Shown piece by piece: positions 7,530 to 17,167 of a DNA stretch of 64,000 nucleotides. Numbering within the stretch: position 1 is the first letter of the stretch; every line of letters starts with the position of its first letter. The position numbers were made by a program, and so were the translations under genes. The notes beneath the pieces were generated by a model that was given only the letters and a program-made list of their open reading frames with translations, had not been told where the DNA came from and did not search any database. Source of the DNA: Buchananella sp. 14KM1171 (GTDB taxonomy: Bacteria > Actinomycetota > Actinomycetes > Actinomycetales > Actinomycetaceae); contig NZ_CP159981.1 in assembly GCF_041380365.1 (NCBI RefSeq), positions 2,046,001-2,110,000 of the forward strand. Reading direction: 5' to 3'.

Positions 7530-10500
7530 GTGAGGCAAGGAACTGGCGGCAACAGCGGTTTGCGGGTGCGCAGGTCGCTTACGGCTCTGTTGAGTGCGGT
7601 GGCTATTGGGGCAGGCGCGGCGGCGCAGGCCAGCAGCGCACCGGAAGCGCCCGGCGGCGCGGAGCTACAGCACGTGACCGTCAAGCTGAGCCCGTCCGCT
7701 GCGGTGACCGCGATCAACGTGGACACCATGCACAGGGGCGGGGACGGCGCGGTGGTGCAAAACCAGACCAGCCTGGCCCCCGCGCAGTCCGCCCAACAGT
7801 TGCCGGTACGCGTGCGCACCATGTGGTGGCACGACTCCAAGGTGGGCACCGATCTTTCCCAGCTCAAGGGGCTCTCCGGGCGCTTCGTGCTCCAGTGGTC
7901 GGTGGAGAACCTGACCGCCAAGCCGGAGGAGATCACCTACGAATCCAACGGCGCGCAGTTCCGCCAGCGCGAACTCGTGGCCACCCCGCTGACCGTGGCA
8001 GCCTCTGCGCGGGTGGAGACCGGTGACGTTGTGATCGGTGCCCAGGAGGGGCGGGCCGCCACCGACGGCGTGGTGGCTCCCTTGAGTGAGGGCGTCACCA
8101 CCGTGCAGTGGGCAGCCCTGCTGGCCCCGCCCGTGCTCAGCCCTGCCACCACCTTCACCCTGGTGGTGGACAGCAAGGACTTCGAAGCCCCCGAGTTCAC
8201 CATGACGGTGGAGGGCGGCATCACCACAGACCCCTCGGTAACGGCCGTGGTCAACACCGCCTTCGGGGCAAACGGGGACGCCGGCAAGACCGAACTGGAG
8301 ATCGTCAACACCGTTTCCGGGGTGTCCAAGAACCTCACCGAGGCCCGCGACTTCGTGGACCAGGTGCACCGCACCCTGCAGGGTGATGTCTCCGCGATCG
8401 CCGGGCGCACCTTCACCGACCTGCAGTCCAGCTCCAAGCGTGTCACCGACCAGCTCACGGCCACCAGCGAGCAGCTAAAGAACATCAGCTCCTCCACCGA
8501 GTCCGCCATCGGCTCCGCCACCAACGGCACCCAGCAGGGCTTGAAGTCCCTGGTTTCCTCCTTCAACGCCCTGCTAGGTGACAACAACTCGCCCAAGATG
8601 ACCCAGGCGGCGGTGCAGGGCTGCACCGTCACCCTGCCGCAGCTGGCGGAGGGCGAGCAGCGCACCATCACCTCGATGTTCGCGCTCGTCAACGCGCAGA
8701 TGGGCGTGATGGGCGCGGTCTTTGAGGACTCCGACCAGAGCGAGAGCTGCCGCGACGCGCTCGTGGCCGGCCTGACCCGCGCCGTCGGCGATCCGAAGGC
8801 ATACGAGGACAAGGCGAACGCCGATGCCTGTGAGGCACCGGAGAGCACCGACAAGTCCCTGGCCTGCTCCCTGTACCGCGTGGAGCGCGGCTTTGCCTCC
8901 GCCGTGTCGGACCTGACCGGCCTGTCCACCCAGGCCCTGGGGCACTACCAGAACCTGGGCACCGAGACGCTGATGGACGCCCTGCAGGGCGCCGACGGCC
9001 TGGCCGCCCAGCTCACCAGCATCTCCGCAGAGTTGGATGAACTCAAGGCCAGCAACACCACGCTCTCCGACCAGTCCAGCACCCAGGTGAACAGCCTGCG
9101 TCAGTACACCAACGCCGCTATCGAGGCCGTGGGCAGGGCTCGCACCGAGCTGACCGGCATGCGCACCGCTGTGGATGCGGTGGCGCGGGAGCTGCAGGAG
9201 TTGGAGGACAAGCTGGTCTCCGGCGCCCCGGACGCCCCCGGCCTCTTTGACATCCTGGACGGGTTGGAGGCGAACCACGACCAGGCCAAGCCAGTGGGCC
9301 CGTGGCTGAACGAGTCCGGCATGGTGGCCGCCCTGGACGCCCGCGTCGTGGAGGCGATCGCCGCCGGTTCCGCGTGCGACGCCACCTGGGCGGCGGGCAT
9401 CACCGAGACCTCCACCGCCGCCGACATCTCCGCTGCCCTGGCGAAGCTGGCCAAGCCTGACTGCGCCCTGGGGGAGTTGGCCGCCGCCACCGATGCGCTG
9501 GTGGTCGCCTACGACCAGGCCCAGGCCGCTGCGGCGCAGCTGCAAAGCGGCGTGGACAGCGCGCGCGCCAAGGCCGCCGAGGCCGAGGAGGAGCTGAACC
9601 AGATCGCCGCCGAGCTCTCCGAGGCGCAGCAGCTAGTGGCCGCAGGCTCCAGCGTGGAACAGCTGCTGGACGGCCTCTACAAGGAGGCCACCGGCCCGGA
9701 GACGCAGGCCACGGGCGCCCTGGCGGAGATCGAGAAGGTACTGGGCTCGACCGAGGGGATCGGCTCTGGTGGGGTGAACTCCAAGATTGACGCGCTGACC
9801 GCCCACCTCGATACCGTCTGGCCCGACGCCACGGTGCTGCCTCTCCCGGACCCCGCCGGCTGCCCGGCGGTGGAGCAGGAGGCCAGCCAGCCGCAGGCCC
9901 CCGGCCAGGCCGTGATGTGGCTGGCCAACCGCCTCTACTGCACCGACAAGCACCTGGGCACCGCGCTGTCCTCCCTGAAGGATGAGATCACGCAGGCGCA
10001 GACGGCGGTGGACAAGGAACTGGACACCGCCCGCACGAACGCGCAGGGCACCCTGGCCGCCGCCACGGCGGAGGTGGACGCGCTGGGCAAGCAGTTGGCT
10101 GACGTGATGAACCAGCAGCGCGCCCAGACCCAGAAGGACGTCTCTGACCTGGTCACGGAGGCCAAGGCTAAGACGGAAGCCGACCTCACCAAGGCCCTGG
10201 ACGACCTCTCGCTGTCCATGAACAACACGCTGGATGGACTGCAGAACGCCCTGTCTCGCTCCGCCGAGCAGTCCGTGTCCGTCTCCACCCAGCTTTCCTC
10301 CGAGTTCTCCACGCTGCTGCTCAACCTGGGCCAGCCGGGCACGGACAACCGCCTGGGCTTGATCGGCAAGCTGTACGGCATCACCACGGACGTGGGGGAG
10401 ACGGGCAACGTGCTCAACGGCGTGGACGGCACGGTGACCAGCTTTGCCGACTCCCGCAAGGGGGCGCTGCGCCGCATCAACCTCCACTCGGCCATCTACC

Positions 10501-10595
10501 AGCGGGCCCAGCTGTTGGAGGAGTCTTTTAAGCCGTTTAGCACCTCTGAGACCCCGGTGCTCACGGTCGTAACGTTCACCATGGGAGGCGAGTGA
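7530..10595 (+). CDS. Large exported coiled-coil protein
   Basis: 1021 residues from GTG 7530, with GGAGG six bases upstream; an open frame begins earlier at 7500 without such a site. An Arg-rich N-terminus and hydrophobic segment (LTALLSAVAIGAGAAAQA) form a signal peptide with an Ala-x-Ala-like end. A beta-rich head (~40-240) is followed by about 700 residues of helical, Ala/Glu/Gln/Lys/Thr-rich sequence with strong coiled-coil character (for example 680-730 and 815-900). A few Cys pairs lie in the middle. I see no membrane helix at the C-terminus. I do not recognise the family. It is the first gene of an operon whose next members are a lipoprotein and a receptor kinase, and it is divergent from eccC, so it may be a surface component linked to the T7SS. 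Confidence 0.75.
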   Translation: MRQGTGGNSGLRVRRSLTALLSAVAIGAGAAAQASSAPEAPGGAELQHVTVKLSPSAAVTAINVDTMHRGGDGAVVQNQTSLAPAQSAQQLPVRVRTMWWHDSKVGTDLSQLKGLSGRFVLQWSVENLTAKPEEITYESNGAQFRQRELVATPLTVAASARVETGDVVIGAQEGRAATDGVVAPLSEGVTTVQWAALLAPPVLSPATTFTLVVDSKDFEAPEFTMTVEGGITTDPSVTAVVNTAFGANGDAGKTELEIVNTVSGVSKNLTEARDFVDQVHRTLQGDVSAIAGRTFTDLQSSSKRVTDQLTATSEQLKNISSSTESAIGSATNGTQQGLKSLVSSFNALLGDNNSPKMTQAAVQGCTVTLPQLAEGEQRTITSMFALVNAQMGVMGAVFEDSDQSESCRDALVAGLTRAVGDPKAYEDKANADACEAPESTDKSLACSLYRVERGFASAVSDLTGLSTQALGHYQNLGTETLMDALQGADGLAAQLTSISAELDELKASNTTLSDQSSTQVNSLRQYTNAAIEAVGRARTELTGMRTAVDAVARELQELEDKLVSGAPDAPGLFDILDGLEANHDQAKPVGPWLNESGMVAALDARVVEAIAAGSACDATWAAGITETSTAADISAALAKLAKPDCALGELAAATDALVVAYDQAQAAAAQLQSGVDSARAKAAEAEEELNQIAAELSEAQQLVAAGSSVEQLLDGLYKEATGPETQATGALAEIEKVLGSTEGIGSGGVNSKIDALTAHLDTVWPDATVLPLPDPAGCPAVEQEASQPQAPGQAVMWLANRLYCTDKHLGTALSSLKDEITQAQTAVDKELDTARTNAQGTLAAATAEVDALGKQLADVMNQQRAQTQKDVSDLVTEAKAKTEADLTKALDDLSLSMNNTLDGLQNALSRSAEQSVSVSTQLSSEFSTLLLNLGQPGTDNRLGLIGKLYGITTDVGETGNVLNGVDGTVTSFADSRKGALRRINLHSAIYQRAQLLEESFKPFSTSETPVLTVVTFTMGGE

Positions 10596-11863
10596 TGAAG
10601 GCAGCTAACCGCGTGGCTGGGGCCGCTAGTGCCCTCCTGGCCTTGGGGCTGCTTGCCGGTTGTGCCGACGACGTTGCCGCACCGCCCGCCCCGGCGCCGA
10701 CCGTGGAGTCCTACGTGCAGCCCGACGCCGGCCTGACCGCCGCCCTGACGGAGGGGCAGGAGGTGCGCATCGGGGTGCTCGTGGGGCCCGTGGAGGGGGC
10801 CGGCGCCGAGTTCCGCCCCCTGGTGGAGGGCGCCAACCTGGCCGCCTACCGGTTCGCGCTGGTCGGGGCCGACGTGAGCCTGGAGGTGGCGCTGGACGAC
10901 GGCACTGCCTCCGGTGCGGCCAGCGCCGTGAAGTCCCTGCTGGACAAGGGGGTGAGCGGGATCGTGGTTGCCTCCCAGGCCGATTCGCACCTCTCCGATG
11001 CGTTGAAGCTCGCCAACGCGGCCGGTAGAGCCGTGATCTCCCTGTATTCGGCCGCCACCGACGCCGAGGTGTGGAGCCTGGCCGCTGACTCTGGCGCCCT
11101 GCGCCAGGCGGCGGCCGACGCTCTGGCCGGTGCGAACGCCAAGAAGCCTTTCGTAGCCCTGGCACCCTCCCGGCAGGCGCCCGTGGACGGGGCGCGTTTA
11201 GCCACCATCGACGACGCTGCCAAGACGGCCGATGCGATTAAGGCTGCGGTGGATGCCCGCGAGGTGGACTCCGTGGTGGTTTCTGCCCCGGCCGCGCAGA
11301 GTGCCGCGCTGGTCACCGCCCTGGATGCGCGCCTGGGTGGGGCGCAGATTCCGATCTTGGTGAGCGCCGAGGCGGTGACGCCGAGCTTCGGTGAGGCGGT
11401 GATGGCGGCGGGCGCCGCCGAGGGCCGCCTGCTGACGGTGGGGACCACCTCTGTCGACCTGACCGCCCTGTCCCCGGGGGAGGATGGCAGTGCGGCCTCC
11501 GCCTTCTTCACCTCCATGCGCCTGGCCATGGGGGACGCGGACTGCATGAACCTTTACCGCGACGACCCTTGTTCCCAGTCGATGCACCTGGCCGACGCCG
11601 CCAGCCATGACGCCGTGGTGGCGCTGGTGCGCGCCGTCGAGGCCGCCGGGAGCACCGAGCCCGCCGCCGTCCGCGAGGCCCTGGCCGGACTGTCCCTGAG
11701 CACCGCAGACGGCCTGGCGGGCGGAAGCCTGGACTTCCGCAGCAAGAGCGCGCTGCCCGCCAGCGAGCTGAAGACCCTGCACGCCTCCACCGCAAACCCG
11801 GGCATGCGGCCCGTGCCGGCCGGGCAGCAGGGAGCACACTCTTTGTTCTGGTTCTCCGAGTGA
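10595..11863 (+). CDS. Substrate-binding-protein-like lipoprotein
   Basis: 422 residues. A signal peptide ends in the lipobox LLAGC. The rest reads like a type I periplasmic-binding (Leu/Ile/Val-BP-like) fold: EVRIGVLVGPVEG at the first strand, VKSLLDKGVSGIVVAS, then VVVSAPAAQSAALVTALDA with AQIPILVSAEAV. No ABC permease or ATPase is nearby, so it may work as a sensor instead of a transport subunit. Its ATG overlaps the previous stop (TGATG) and its own stop overlaps the kinase start (GTGA), so all three genes are translationally coupled. Pairing of a binding protein with a receptor kinase suggests ligand sensing; this is inference. Confidence 0.75.
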   Translation: MKAANRVAGAASALLALGLLAGCADDVAAPPAPAPTVESYVQPDAGLTAALTEGQEVRIGVLVGPVEGAGAEFRPLVEGANLAAYRFALVGADVSLEVALDDGTASGAASAVKSLLDKGVSGIVVASQADSHLSDALKLANAAGRAVISLYSAATDAEVWSLAADSGALRQAAADALAGANAKKPFVALAPSRQAPVDGARLATIDDAAKTADAIKAAVDAREVDSVVVSAPAAQSAALVTALDARLGGAQIPILVSAEAVTPSFGEAVMAAGAAEGRLLTVGTTSVDLTALSPGEDGSAASAFFTSMRLAMGDADCMNLYRDDPCSQSMHLADAASHDAVVALVRAVEAAGSTEPAAVREALAGLSLSTADGLAGGSLDFRSKSALPASELKTLHASTANPGMRPVPAGQQGAHSLFWFSE

Positions 11864-13926
11864 ACGCATTTGCCCGTCCGAGCGCGCTGGGCAGCCGCTA
11901 CATCCTCACGGAGTTGATCGGTAGGGGCGCCACTGGCGAGGTGTGGCGTGCCACCGACGTCACCACCGGCCGCCCGGTGGCCGCCAAGGTGCTCAAGGAA
12001 CACCACAGCGCCGACCCGGCGCTCCTGGCGCGTTTTGTGCAGGAGCGCAACGTGCTGCTGGGCCTGGATCACCCGCAGGTGGTCAAGGTGCGGGACCTGG
12101 TGGTGGAGGGCACCACGCTGGCGATCGTGATGGACCTGGTGGAGGGTCCGTCCCTCTCCGCGCTGCTGGCCTCTCGGGGCACGCTGAGCCCCGGTGAGGC
12201 GGTGGAGCTGACCATAGGCATCCTGCAGGCACTGGCCACCGCCCATTCCCAGGGGATCGTGCACCGGGACATCAAGACGGACAACGTGCTGTTGGCCGCC
12301 TCCGGTCCCCTGGATCGTCACTGCGTGCGCCTGGTGGACTTCGGCATCGCCAAGATCCTGGAGGACTCCCCGGGGGCGCGGGAGGCGATCGGCACGCCCA
12401 AGTACATGGCTCCGGAGCTCTTCGCCTACGGCACCGCGTTTGAGACATCCGATGTCTACTCGGTCGGGATCGTGCTCTACCAGCTGCTGGCCGGTCGCAC
12501 CCCCTTTGGGGGCATGGGCGGCCCGACTGCGGTGGGGATAAGGCACATCGAGTCCCTGCCACCGGTTTTGCCCGTCGATGGCGCGCTGTGGCGGCTGCTG
12601 AGCGGGATGCTGGCGAAGAACCCGGTCCACCGCCTGCCCGCCGCAGAGCTGGTTACCGCATTTTGTAACCTACCGCTGTCGGTGTGGCAGGCCCCCGCCC
12701 TGCCGGTGCAGCCGGACGTTACCGGCTGGGAGAAGTCCCCGCTGACTATCCCCGGGCGGGAGGAGATCGAGGCGCTGTCTTCCGGCAGGGGAGAGCCGGC
12801 CGAGCAGCCCTCGCCCCCGCAGCCAGGTCCTGCTGCCGAGACGGCGGAGGAGGACCCGGACCAGACCTCGCTAAACGACTGGCGCCCACTGCCCAAGCGG
12901 GCGGAAACAGCCCCCACACAGGCCGAGCCTGCGGAGTCCGAACAGGCCGGGGACGCCACGCTGCTCAAGAGCGCCGCACTACCTGCCCCCGAGTCCGCCC
13001 CCAAGACCGCGCCGGAGAAGAAGAGCCGCAAGCCCCTGTACCTGCTGCTCGGTGCGGCCGCGGGAGTGGTGGCCCTTTCCTTTGGTGCCCTGGCCCTGAC
13101 CGGCCAGCTGTCCGATGGGCAGAAGGAGGCGGCGAGCCCGGAGATAACCACCCAGGCCGCCCAGCTGGTGGGCGACTTCACGGAGAGCGGCCTGCGCGTG
13201 GACCTGGGGGCCGCCTGGGACAAGGAGGTCTCCACCACCCGGTTGACGTTGACCAGCTCCGTGGCGCCGGGCGCGAGCCTTTCGGGCGAGATGCTGGTGG
13301 TGATCCCGGACGTGGACGGCGGCTGCGCGCAGGTGGAGGAGCAGGAGGGGCTAACCCGCGTGAAGGCCTCCACGGACGGGTTGAACGTGCCGTGTGGCTA
13401 CTACTTTGATCTGGAACGCCTCACCGCCGGCCAGAAGCAGGAAGTGACAATTTCGGTAGGCCTGAAGCTGGTGGGCGAGGACTCCAAGGTGCTGGACTCC
13501 TACGAGGATTGGTTGCGTGACGTACAGCGCGAAACCGGTGACGCACTGGCCTCCATGACGGGCACCCGCTTCGCCCTGCAACGGGTGACCGGAATCAGCG
13601 TCACCGCCACCTCCGTGAGCCTGGAGGGCACCGCCGCCACCCCTGTGCCCTACCTGGTCAAGGCGAAGTGGCGGGGCAAGCACGACGCCGCGCTGGAGAC
13701 CGACCTGCTCTCGTCTGACACCCTGGACGGCATGGAGGTCGACGCCCTGCTGGACCTGACCGGGGGAGATGGCCTGGACGCGGTCAGCCTGACCACCTGC
13801 TCCTCGGCCCGCGTGATCGGCACGCGCGTCCTGGCAGAGCAGCCGGACAACAACTGTTTCGTGGAGATTGAACTGGGCGTCATGAAGAGCCCGCGGGCCA
13901 GCTTCCAGGCGCGAATGAAGAATTAG
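11860..13926 (+). CDS. Receptor-type Ser/Thr protein kinase
   Basis: 688 residues from a GTG overlapping the previous stop. The kinase domain (about 10-270) has the Gly loop GRGATGEV, an AAK lysine (~43), HRDIKTDNVLL (~135) and DFG (~159), as in PknB-type Hanks kinases. A Pro/Glu/Ala-rich juxtamembrane linker (~300-385) is followed by one membrane helix (about 392-416) and an extracellular C-terminal domain of about 270 residues. That domain has no PASTA repeats that I can see and contains several Cys. The kinase could phosphorylate a partner bound by the FHA domain of the EccC-like ATPase encoded divergently; that link is inferred from gene order. Confidence 0.9.
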   Translation: MNAFARPSALGSRYILTELIGRGATGEVWRATDVTTGRPVAAKVLKEHHSADPALLARFVQERNVLLGLDHPQVVKVRDLVVEGTTLAIVMDLVEGPSLSALLASRGTLSPGEAVELTIGILQALATAHSQGIVHRDIKTDNVLLAASGPLDRHCVRLVDFGIAKILEDSPGAREAIGTPKYMAPELFAYGTAFETSDVYSVGIVLYQLLAGRTPFGGMGGPTAVGIRHIESLPPVLPVDGALWRLLSGMLAKNPVHRLPAAELVTAFCNLPLSVWQAPALPVQPDVTGWEKSPLTIPGREEIEALSSGRGEPAEQPSPPQPGPAAETAEEDPDQTSLNDWRPLPKRAETAPTQAEPAESEQAGDATLLKSAALPAPESAPKTAPEKKSRKPLYLLLGAAAGVVALSFGALALTGQLSDGQKEAASPEITTQAAQLVGDFTESGLRVDLGAAWDKEVSTTRLTLTSSVAPGASLSGEMLVVIPDVDGGCAQVEEQEGLTRVKASTDGLNVPCGYYFDLERLTAGQKQEVTISVGLKLVGEDSKVLDSYEDWLRDVQRETGDALASMTGTRFALQRVTGISVTATSVSLEGTAATPVPYLVKAKWRGKHDAALETDLLSSDTLDGMEVDALLDLTGGDGLDAVSLTTCSSARVIGTRVLAEQPDNNCFVEIELGVMKSPRASFQARMKN

Positions 13927-13953
13927 CTCTGCTCGACCTAAACAAGTTTTCTG

Positions 13954-13983
13954 TTGACAGAACACGAACTCAGACCATAGGGT
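13954..13983 (+). promoter_or_regulatory. Sigma-70-type promoter ahead of the low-GC cluster
   Basis: TTGACA at 13954-13959 and TAGGGT at 13978-13983 are separated by 18 bases, after the kinase stop. It would start a transcript with a leader of roughly 170 bases before the lipoprotein gene at 14162. The surrounding 13927-14161 gap is clearly A/T-richer than the neighbouring coding DNA and has no other feature. Confidence 0.6.
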
Positions 13984-14161
13984 GTGTTTGTTATCACTGT
14001 TGGCGCATGTCTTGATGTGGTGGCAGGGCGGCGTTGATTTCAAGGTTCGCGCCAAGGGTTTTGGTTATTATTCCATAGGTCAGTTTTCCGTTCTGTCACC
14101 CCGTCGCATCTCCTGGTTATCCAGATGTGTGCGGAGTTGGATTGCGGGAGGGGTGGAGTTC

Positions 14162-14905
14162 TTGAAGGTTAAGCTCGTCGTCGCGTCGTGTGTCGTAGCA
14201 CTATCTATGGGGGCGTGCTCCCAAGGTGAAGTGGCTCAGTCGGGTGGGGTTGTGCAGGGCCAGGCCGTGTATGACCACTTGGCGTGGAAGCCCGAGACAA
14301 AGGTCGAACTTGCTCCCCAGAGTCCCGAGCAGATGAGCGCCGATCGCCTTAGCTGGGTGGAGGCAAACCGTACCGTGATGGGAATAGGTGAAAGCGTCCC
14401 TGTTCCCGATCTGGTTAGGTGGATAGAGCTAGGGGAAAACCATCAACCAATCGTCGACTGCATGGCCCAAAACGGATTTGCCGTTAGCTTGGATCAGACT
14501 GGCGAAGGTTTGCGTTTCGATTCAGCAACAGCAGGCTCGGGCGATTCGGGTGCTTCTCCGGTTTCTCTGCAGATTTGGCTTTGCTACGCGCAGTTCACCC
14601 CCAAGAGCGTCGTTGTAGAACATTCTCCAGAGATGGATGCTGTGCTCTACGAGTACTACACGACTTTCTTCGTTCCGTGCATGCGAAACGCGGGTGTGGA
14701 GTTTGCTGAGGAACAGCCCTCAAAAGATGTGTGGTTGGCCAGCCGCTTGAACCCGCAGGGTACCTCCGCCCCCATCTGGGAACCAGTGAATCTAGATACC
14801 TGGAGCGCGGAGAGCCAGCGCAAGTTTGGATCCTACGAGGCACAGTTAGAGTTGTTTGACCGCTGTCCCGCCCGTCCACCTGCCGCTGCGCTGTACGGTG
14901 AGTAA
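14162..14905 (+). CDS. Putative lipoprotein of an ABC-transporter cluster
   Basis: 247 residues from TTG 14162, chosen because GGGAGGGG lies about nine bases upstream and the protein then begins with a proper lipoprotein signal (MKVKLVVASCVVALSMGAC). The mature part has pairs of Cys in similar settings (VDCMAQNGF and FVPCMRNAG, plus LCYAQ and DRCP) that may form disulfides. I do not recognise the family. It is followed at 31 bp by a membrane-fusion protein and an FtsX permease and probably belongs with them. Base composition is lower in GC than the kinase operon upstream, which suggests a different origin. Confidence 0.65.
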   Translation: MKVKLVVASCVVALSMGACSQGEVAQSGGVVQGQAVYDHLAWKPETKVELAPQSPEQMSADRLSWVEANRTVMGIGESVPVPDLVRWIELGENHQPIVDCMAQNGFAVSLDQTGEGLRFDSATAGSGDSGASPVSLQIWLCYAQFTPKSVVVEHSPEMDAVLYEYYTTFFVPCMRNAGVEFAEEQPSKDVWLASRLNPQGTSAPIWEPVNLDTWSAESQRKFGSYEAQLELFDRCPARPPAAALYGE

Positions 14906-14935
14906 CACGAAAGAACGCCAGCGAGGGTAGGGGCA

Positions 14936-16048
14936 ATGAGGCAAGGGAAACGTGAATCCCCCCGTCCGCTGAGGGTTTCCCTCATCGTGCTCTGTGTTGC
15001 TGTCTTGGCGGGCTTGAGTTTCTGGGCCGGGATGCAGATTCGAAGTGGTGGGCAGCCTGCGGCAACCCCCGGTGCGGAGCCGGTCTTTGCCACCGCGCAA
15101 CGGGTTGAAGTAGGTAGAACGCTCACTCTGACAGTGCGGGTTGAACAGCCTCAGACTCCCGTGGCGGCCAATCTGATGTCCGGTGTACTCACGTCACTGC
15201 CGGGAGAAGTCAGTGCAGATGTTGGCACTGAGCTGTATCGCGTGAATGATGTGCCGGTTCGTTCGGTTGAGGGGAGTGTCCCCTTCTATCGGGAATTGTC
15301 CCGAGAGTCAAAAGGGACAGACGTCCTCCAGCTGAACAATGCTCTCGTCGAGCTGGGCTACCTTGGTGAGGCAGACGACCAGTTTGACGCGTACACCGAA
15401 GCGGCGGTCAAGCAGTGGCAAAAGGACTTGGGGCTGCAACAGACGGGGATAGTAGCTGCCGGTGAACTGGTCGCATTGCCGTCTCTGCCAGCTCACCTAG
15501 TGCTGGATGGTGAAAAGCATCGGCTCGGTTCGGTCCTTTCCGGAGGGGAATCCATCGTGATGTCACCCTCCGCAACGCCGTCTTTCCACTTGGTTCTCTC
15601 CAACACGCAGGTGCCGCTAGTGCCGACTGGTGCGCCGGTGCGTGTTCTCCACGCAGACCACGCCTGGCCCGCCATTACGGGTGAAGGCAAAGTTCAGGAA
15701 GACGGCAGTACCCATGTCGCGTTAATCGCCCCAGACGGGGGACTGGTCTGCCAGGACCAATGTGGAACGCTCCCCGCTGAATCCGCTCTCACACTCGTCG
15801 CCGAAGTCGTGCTCGTGCCGAAGGCAGAAGGAATCGGAATTCCGCAAGCGGCGTTGAAACAAGGGCCGGACGGGGAGTACTCGGTGCGCCAACGATCTGA
15901 GGGCGCGGTGGTGTCCGTGCCAGTCTCGGTGATCTCGGTGCAGGATGGCGTTGCGGTAGTTACTGGTTTGGAAGCCGGGGCTCAAGTGGAGATATCCGGG
16001 CCCGAACCCGGCGCGGGTCCCCCAGCGCCCTCGGTTAGCCCGTCGTAA
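14936..16048 (+). CDS. Membrane-fusion-type protein with peptidoglycan-binding domain
   Basis: 370 residues. One N-terminal membrane helix (about 13-31) is followed by a beta-rich lipoyl/barrel-like region, and a peptidoglycan_binding_1 module near 120-170 (SKGTDVLQLNNALVELGYLG, then YTEAAVKQWQKDLGLQQTG). Further beta-rich sequence leads to a Pro-rich tail. Proteins of this build accompany FtsX/MacB-type ABC permeases in Actinobacteria, acting outside the membrane in export of peptides or other small molecules. The stop is 12 bp before the permease start. Substrate unknown. Confidence 0.8.
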   Translation: MRQGKRESPRPLRVSLIVLCVAVLAGLSFWAGMQIRSGGQPAATPGAEPVFATAQRVEVGRTLTLTVRVEQPQTPVAANLMSGVLTSLPGEVSADVGTELYRVNDVPVRSVEGSVPFYRELSRESKGTDVLQLNNALVELGYLGEADDQFDAYTEAAVKQWQKDLGLQQTGIVAAGELVALPSLPAHLVLDGEKHRLGSVLSGGESIVMSPSATPSFHLVLSNTQVPLVPTGAPVRVLHADHAWPAITGEGKVQEDGSTHVALIAPDGGLVCQDQCGTLPAESALTLVAEVVLVPKAEGIGIPQAALKQGPDGEYSVRQRSEGAVVSVPVSVISVQDGVAVVTGLEAGAQVEISGPEPGAGPPAPSVSPS

Positions 16049-16060
16049 GGTGTTTGGGCA

Positions 16061-17146
16061 ATGCGACTTGGGCACCTGATCCTGCTCTCTTGGCGCACGG
16101 CTGTGACGAGGAGAGTCGCCAGTGCGCTGATCGCGATAGTCGTGGCAGCAACCTGCGTTCTAACCCTGTTGACGGTAGGACGCTCTGCGGCACAAATGAC
16201 GGCGCTCGCAGACTCCCTGAACGAGCCCCGTTCCCGTCTCCTGACCTTGCGCTCGCAGGGGGAGGCAGACTTCATTACGCCCGCTGCGGTGACTCAAGTA
16301 CGCGGTTTATCTCAAGTCCAGGTGGGCGTCGGCCTGAGCTTCCCCGTGGACGTAAGAAACGGCAGGTTGCCCGGGGTCGCCGCCGTACCCCTTTGGCGCG
16401 TTACCCATGAGCTCGACGTGGCGCGCATTGTCTCGGGACGCGCGCCCAACGAGGGGGAAGCCATCATCGCAGAAGATGCCGCAGTTGGTCAGAGCATCGA
16501 CCTGCCCGTCGGCTATGTAGAAGACACGGCGGGAGGCCAGTACCCAATCGTAGGAATCTTTGCCCCTCTGCCGGGTTTTGAGTTTCTGTCTGCAGGCCTT
16601 GTAACACCCGCGCAGGATGGTGACCTTCTCTCCTCGCTGAGTCTGCTAGTCAAGAGAGTCGACCTCACTGCCCCAACCCTGGCGACAGTTGTGAGTATTC
16701 TTGGGTCCCCGTCCCCAGACAAGCTGGCCATTCAGAATCCACCTGGTCTTGGCGTAGCTGGTGAACTGCTGCGGCGCTCCCTCGGTTCCTATCACTACAC
16801 CGCGCTACTCATCTCCTTAGCTGCGGGGGGAGTCTTCACCATTGCCGTGGTTGTTTCTGACGTTCTAGCGAACCGGCGCGATCTGGGCCGACGCAGAGCG
16901 CTGGGAATGACCCGGGCGGACCTCGTGCTCTTCACGGTCTTACGCACAGTATGGCCAGCTGCGGTTGGTGGGGTCTTGGCTGCAGCCGCAACAAGCGGAT
17001 ACTTCCTTTACACTGGAGCGCCCTTGGTGTGGCAGCAAACAGTAGCCCTGCTCATTACCCTGCTGACGTCTACGGTCGGCTCAGCTCTATTGCCGGCGAT
17101 CTGGGCCTCGCGGATAGATCCGGTTAAGGTCTTGCGCTCGCCCTAA
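16061..17146 (+). CDS. FtsX-like ABC transporter permease
   Basis: 361 residues. An N-terminal membrane helix (~17-38) is followed by an extracytoplasmic domain of about 200 residues and three C-terminal membrane helices (starting near 245, 300 and 330), with the FtsX signature region NRRDLGRRRALGMTRADLVLFTVLRT between helices. This is the MacB/FtsX topology, in which the domain hands substrate to a partner protein instead of forming a channel. The matching ATPase is unusual in lying on the other strand, tail to tail, only 21 bp away. Confidence 0.85.
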   Translation: MRLGHLILLSWRTAVTRRVASALIAIVVAATCVLTLLTVGRSAAQMTALADSLNEPRSRLLTLRSQGEADFITPAAVTQVRGLSQVQVGVGLSFPVDVRNGRLPGVAAVPLWRVTHELDVARIVSGRAPNEGEAIIAEDAAVGQSIDLPVGYVEDTAGGQYPIVGIFAPLPGFEFLSAGLVTPAQDGDLLSSLSLLVKRVDLTAPTLATVVSILGSPSPDKLAIQNPPGLGVAGELLRRSLGSYHYTALLISLAAGGVFTIAVVVSDVLANRRDLGRRRALGMTRADLVLFTVLRTVWPAAVGGVLAAAATSGYFLYTGAPLVWQQTVALLITLLTSTVGSALLPAIWASRIDPVKVLRSP

Positions 17147-17167
17147 CCAAGCTGATGGTCTGGGCCC

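Noticed and set aside
7364-7936. N-terminal extension of the EccC-like frame up to 7936
   Set aside because: It overlaps the divergent coiled-coil gene, lacks conserved content and has no binding site; TTG 7363 has one.
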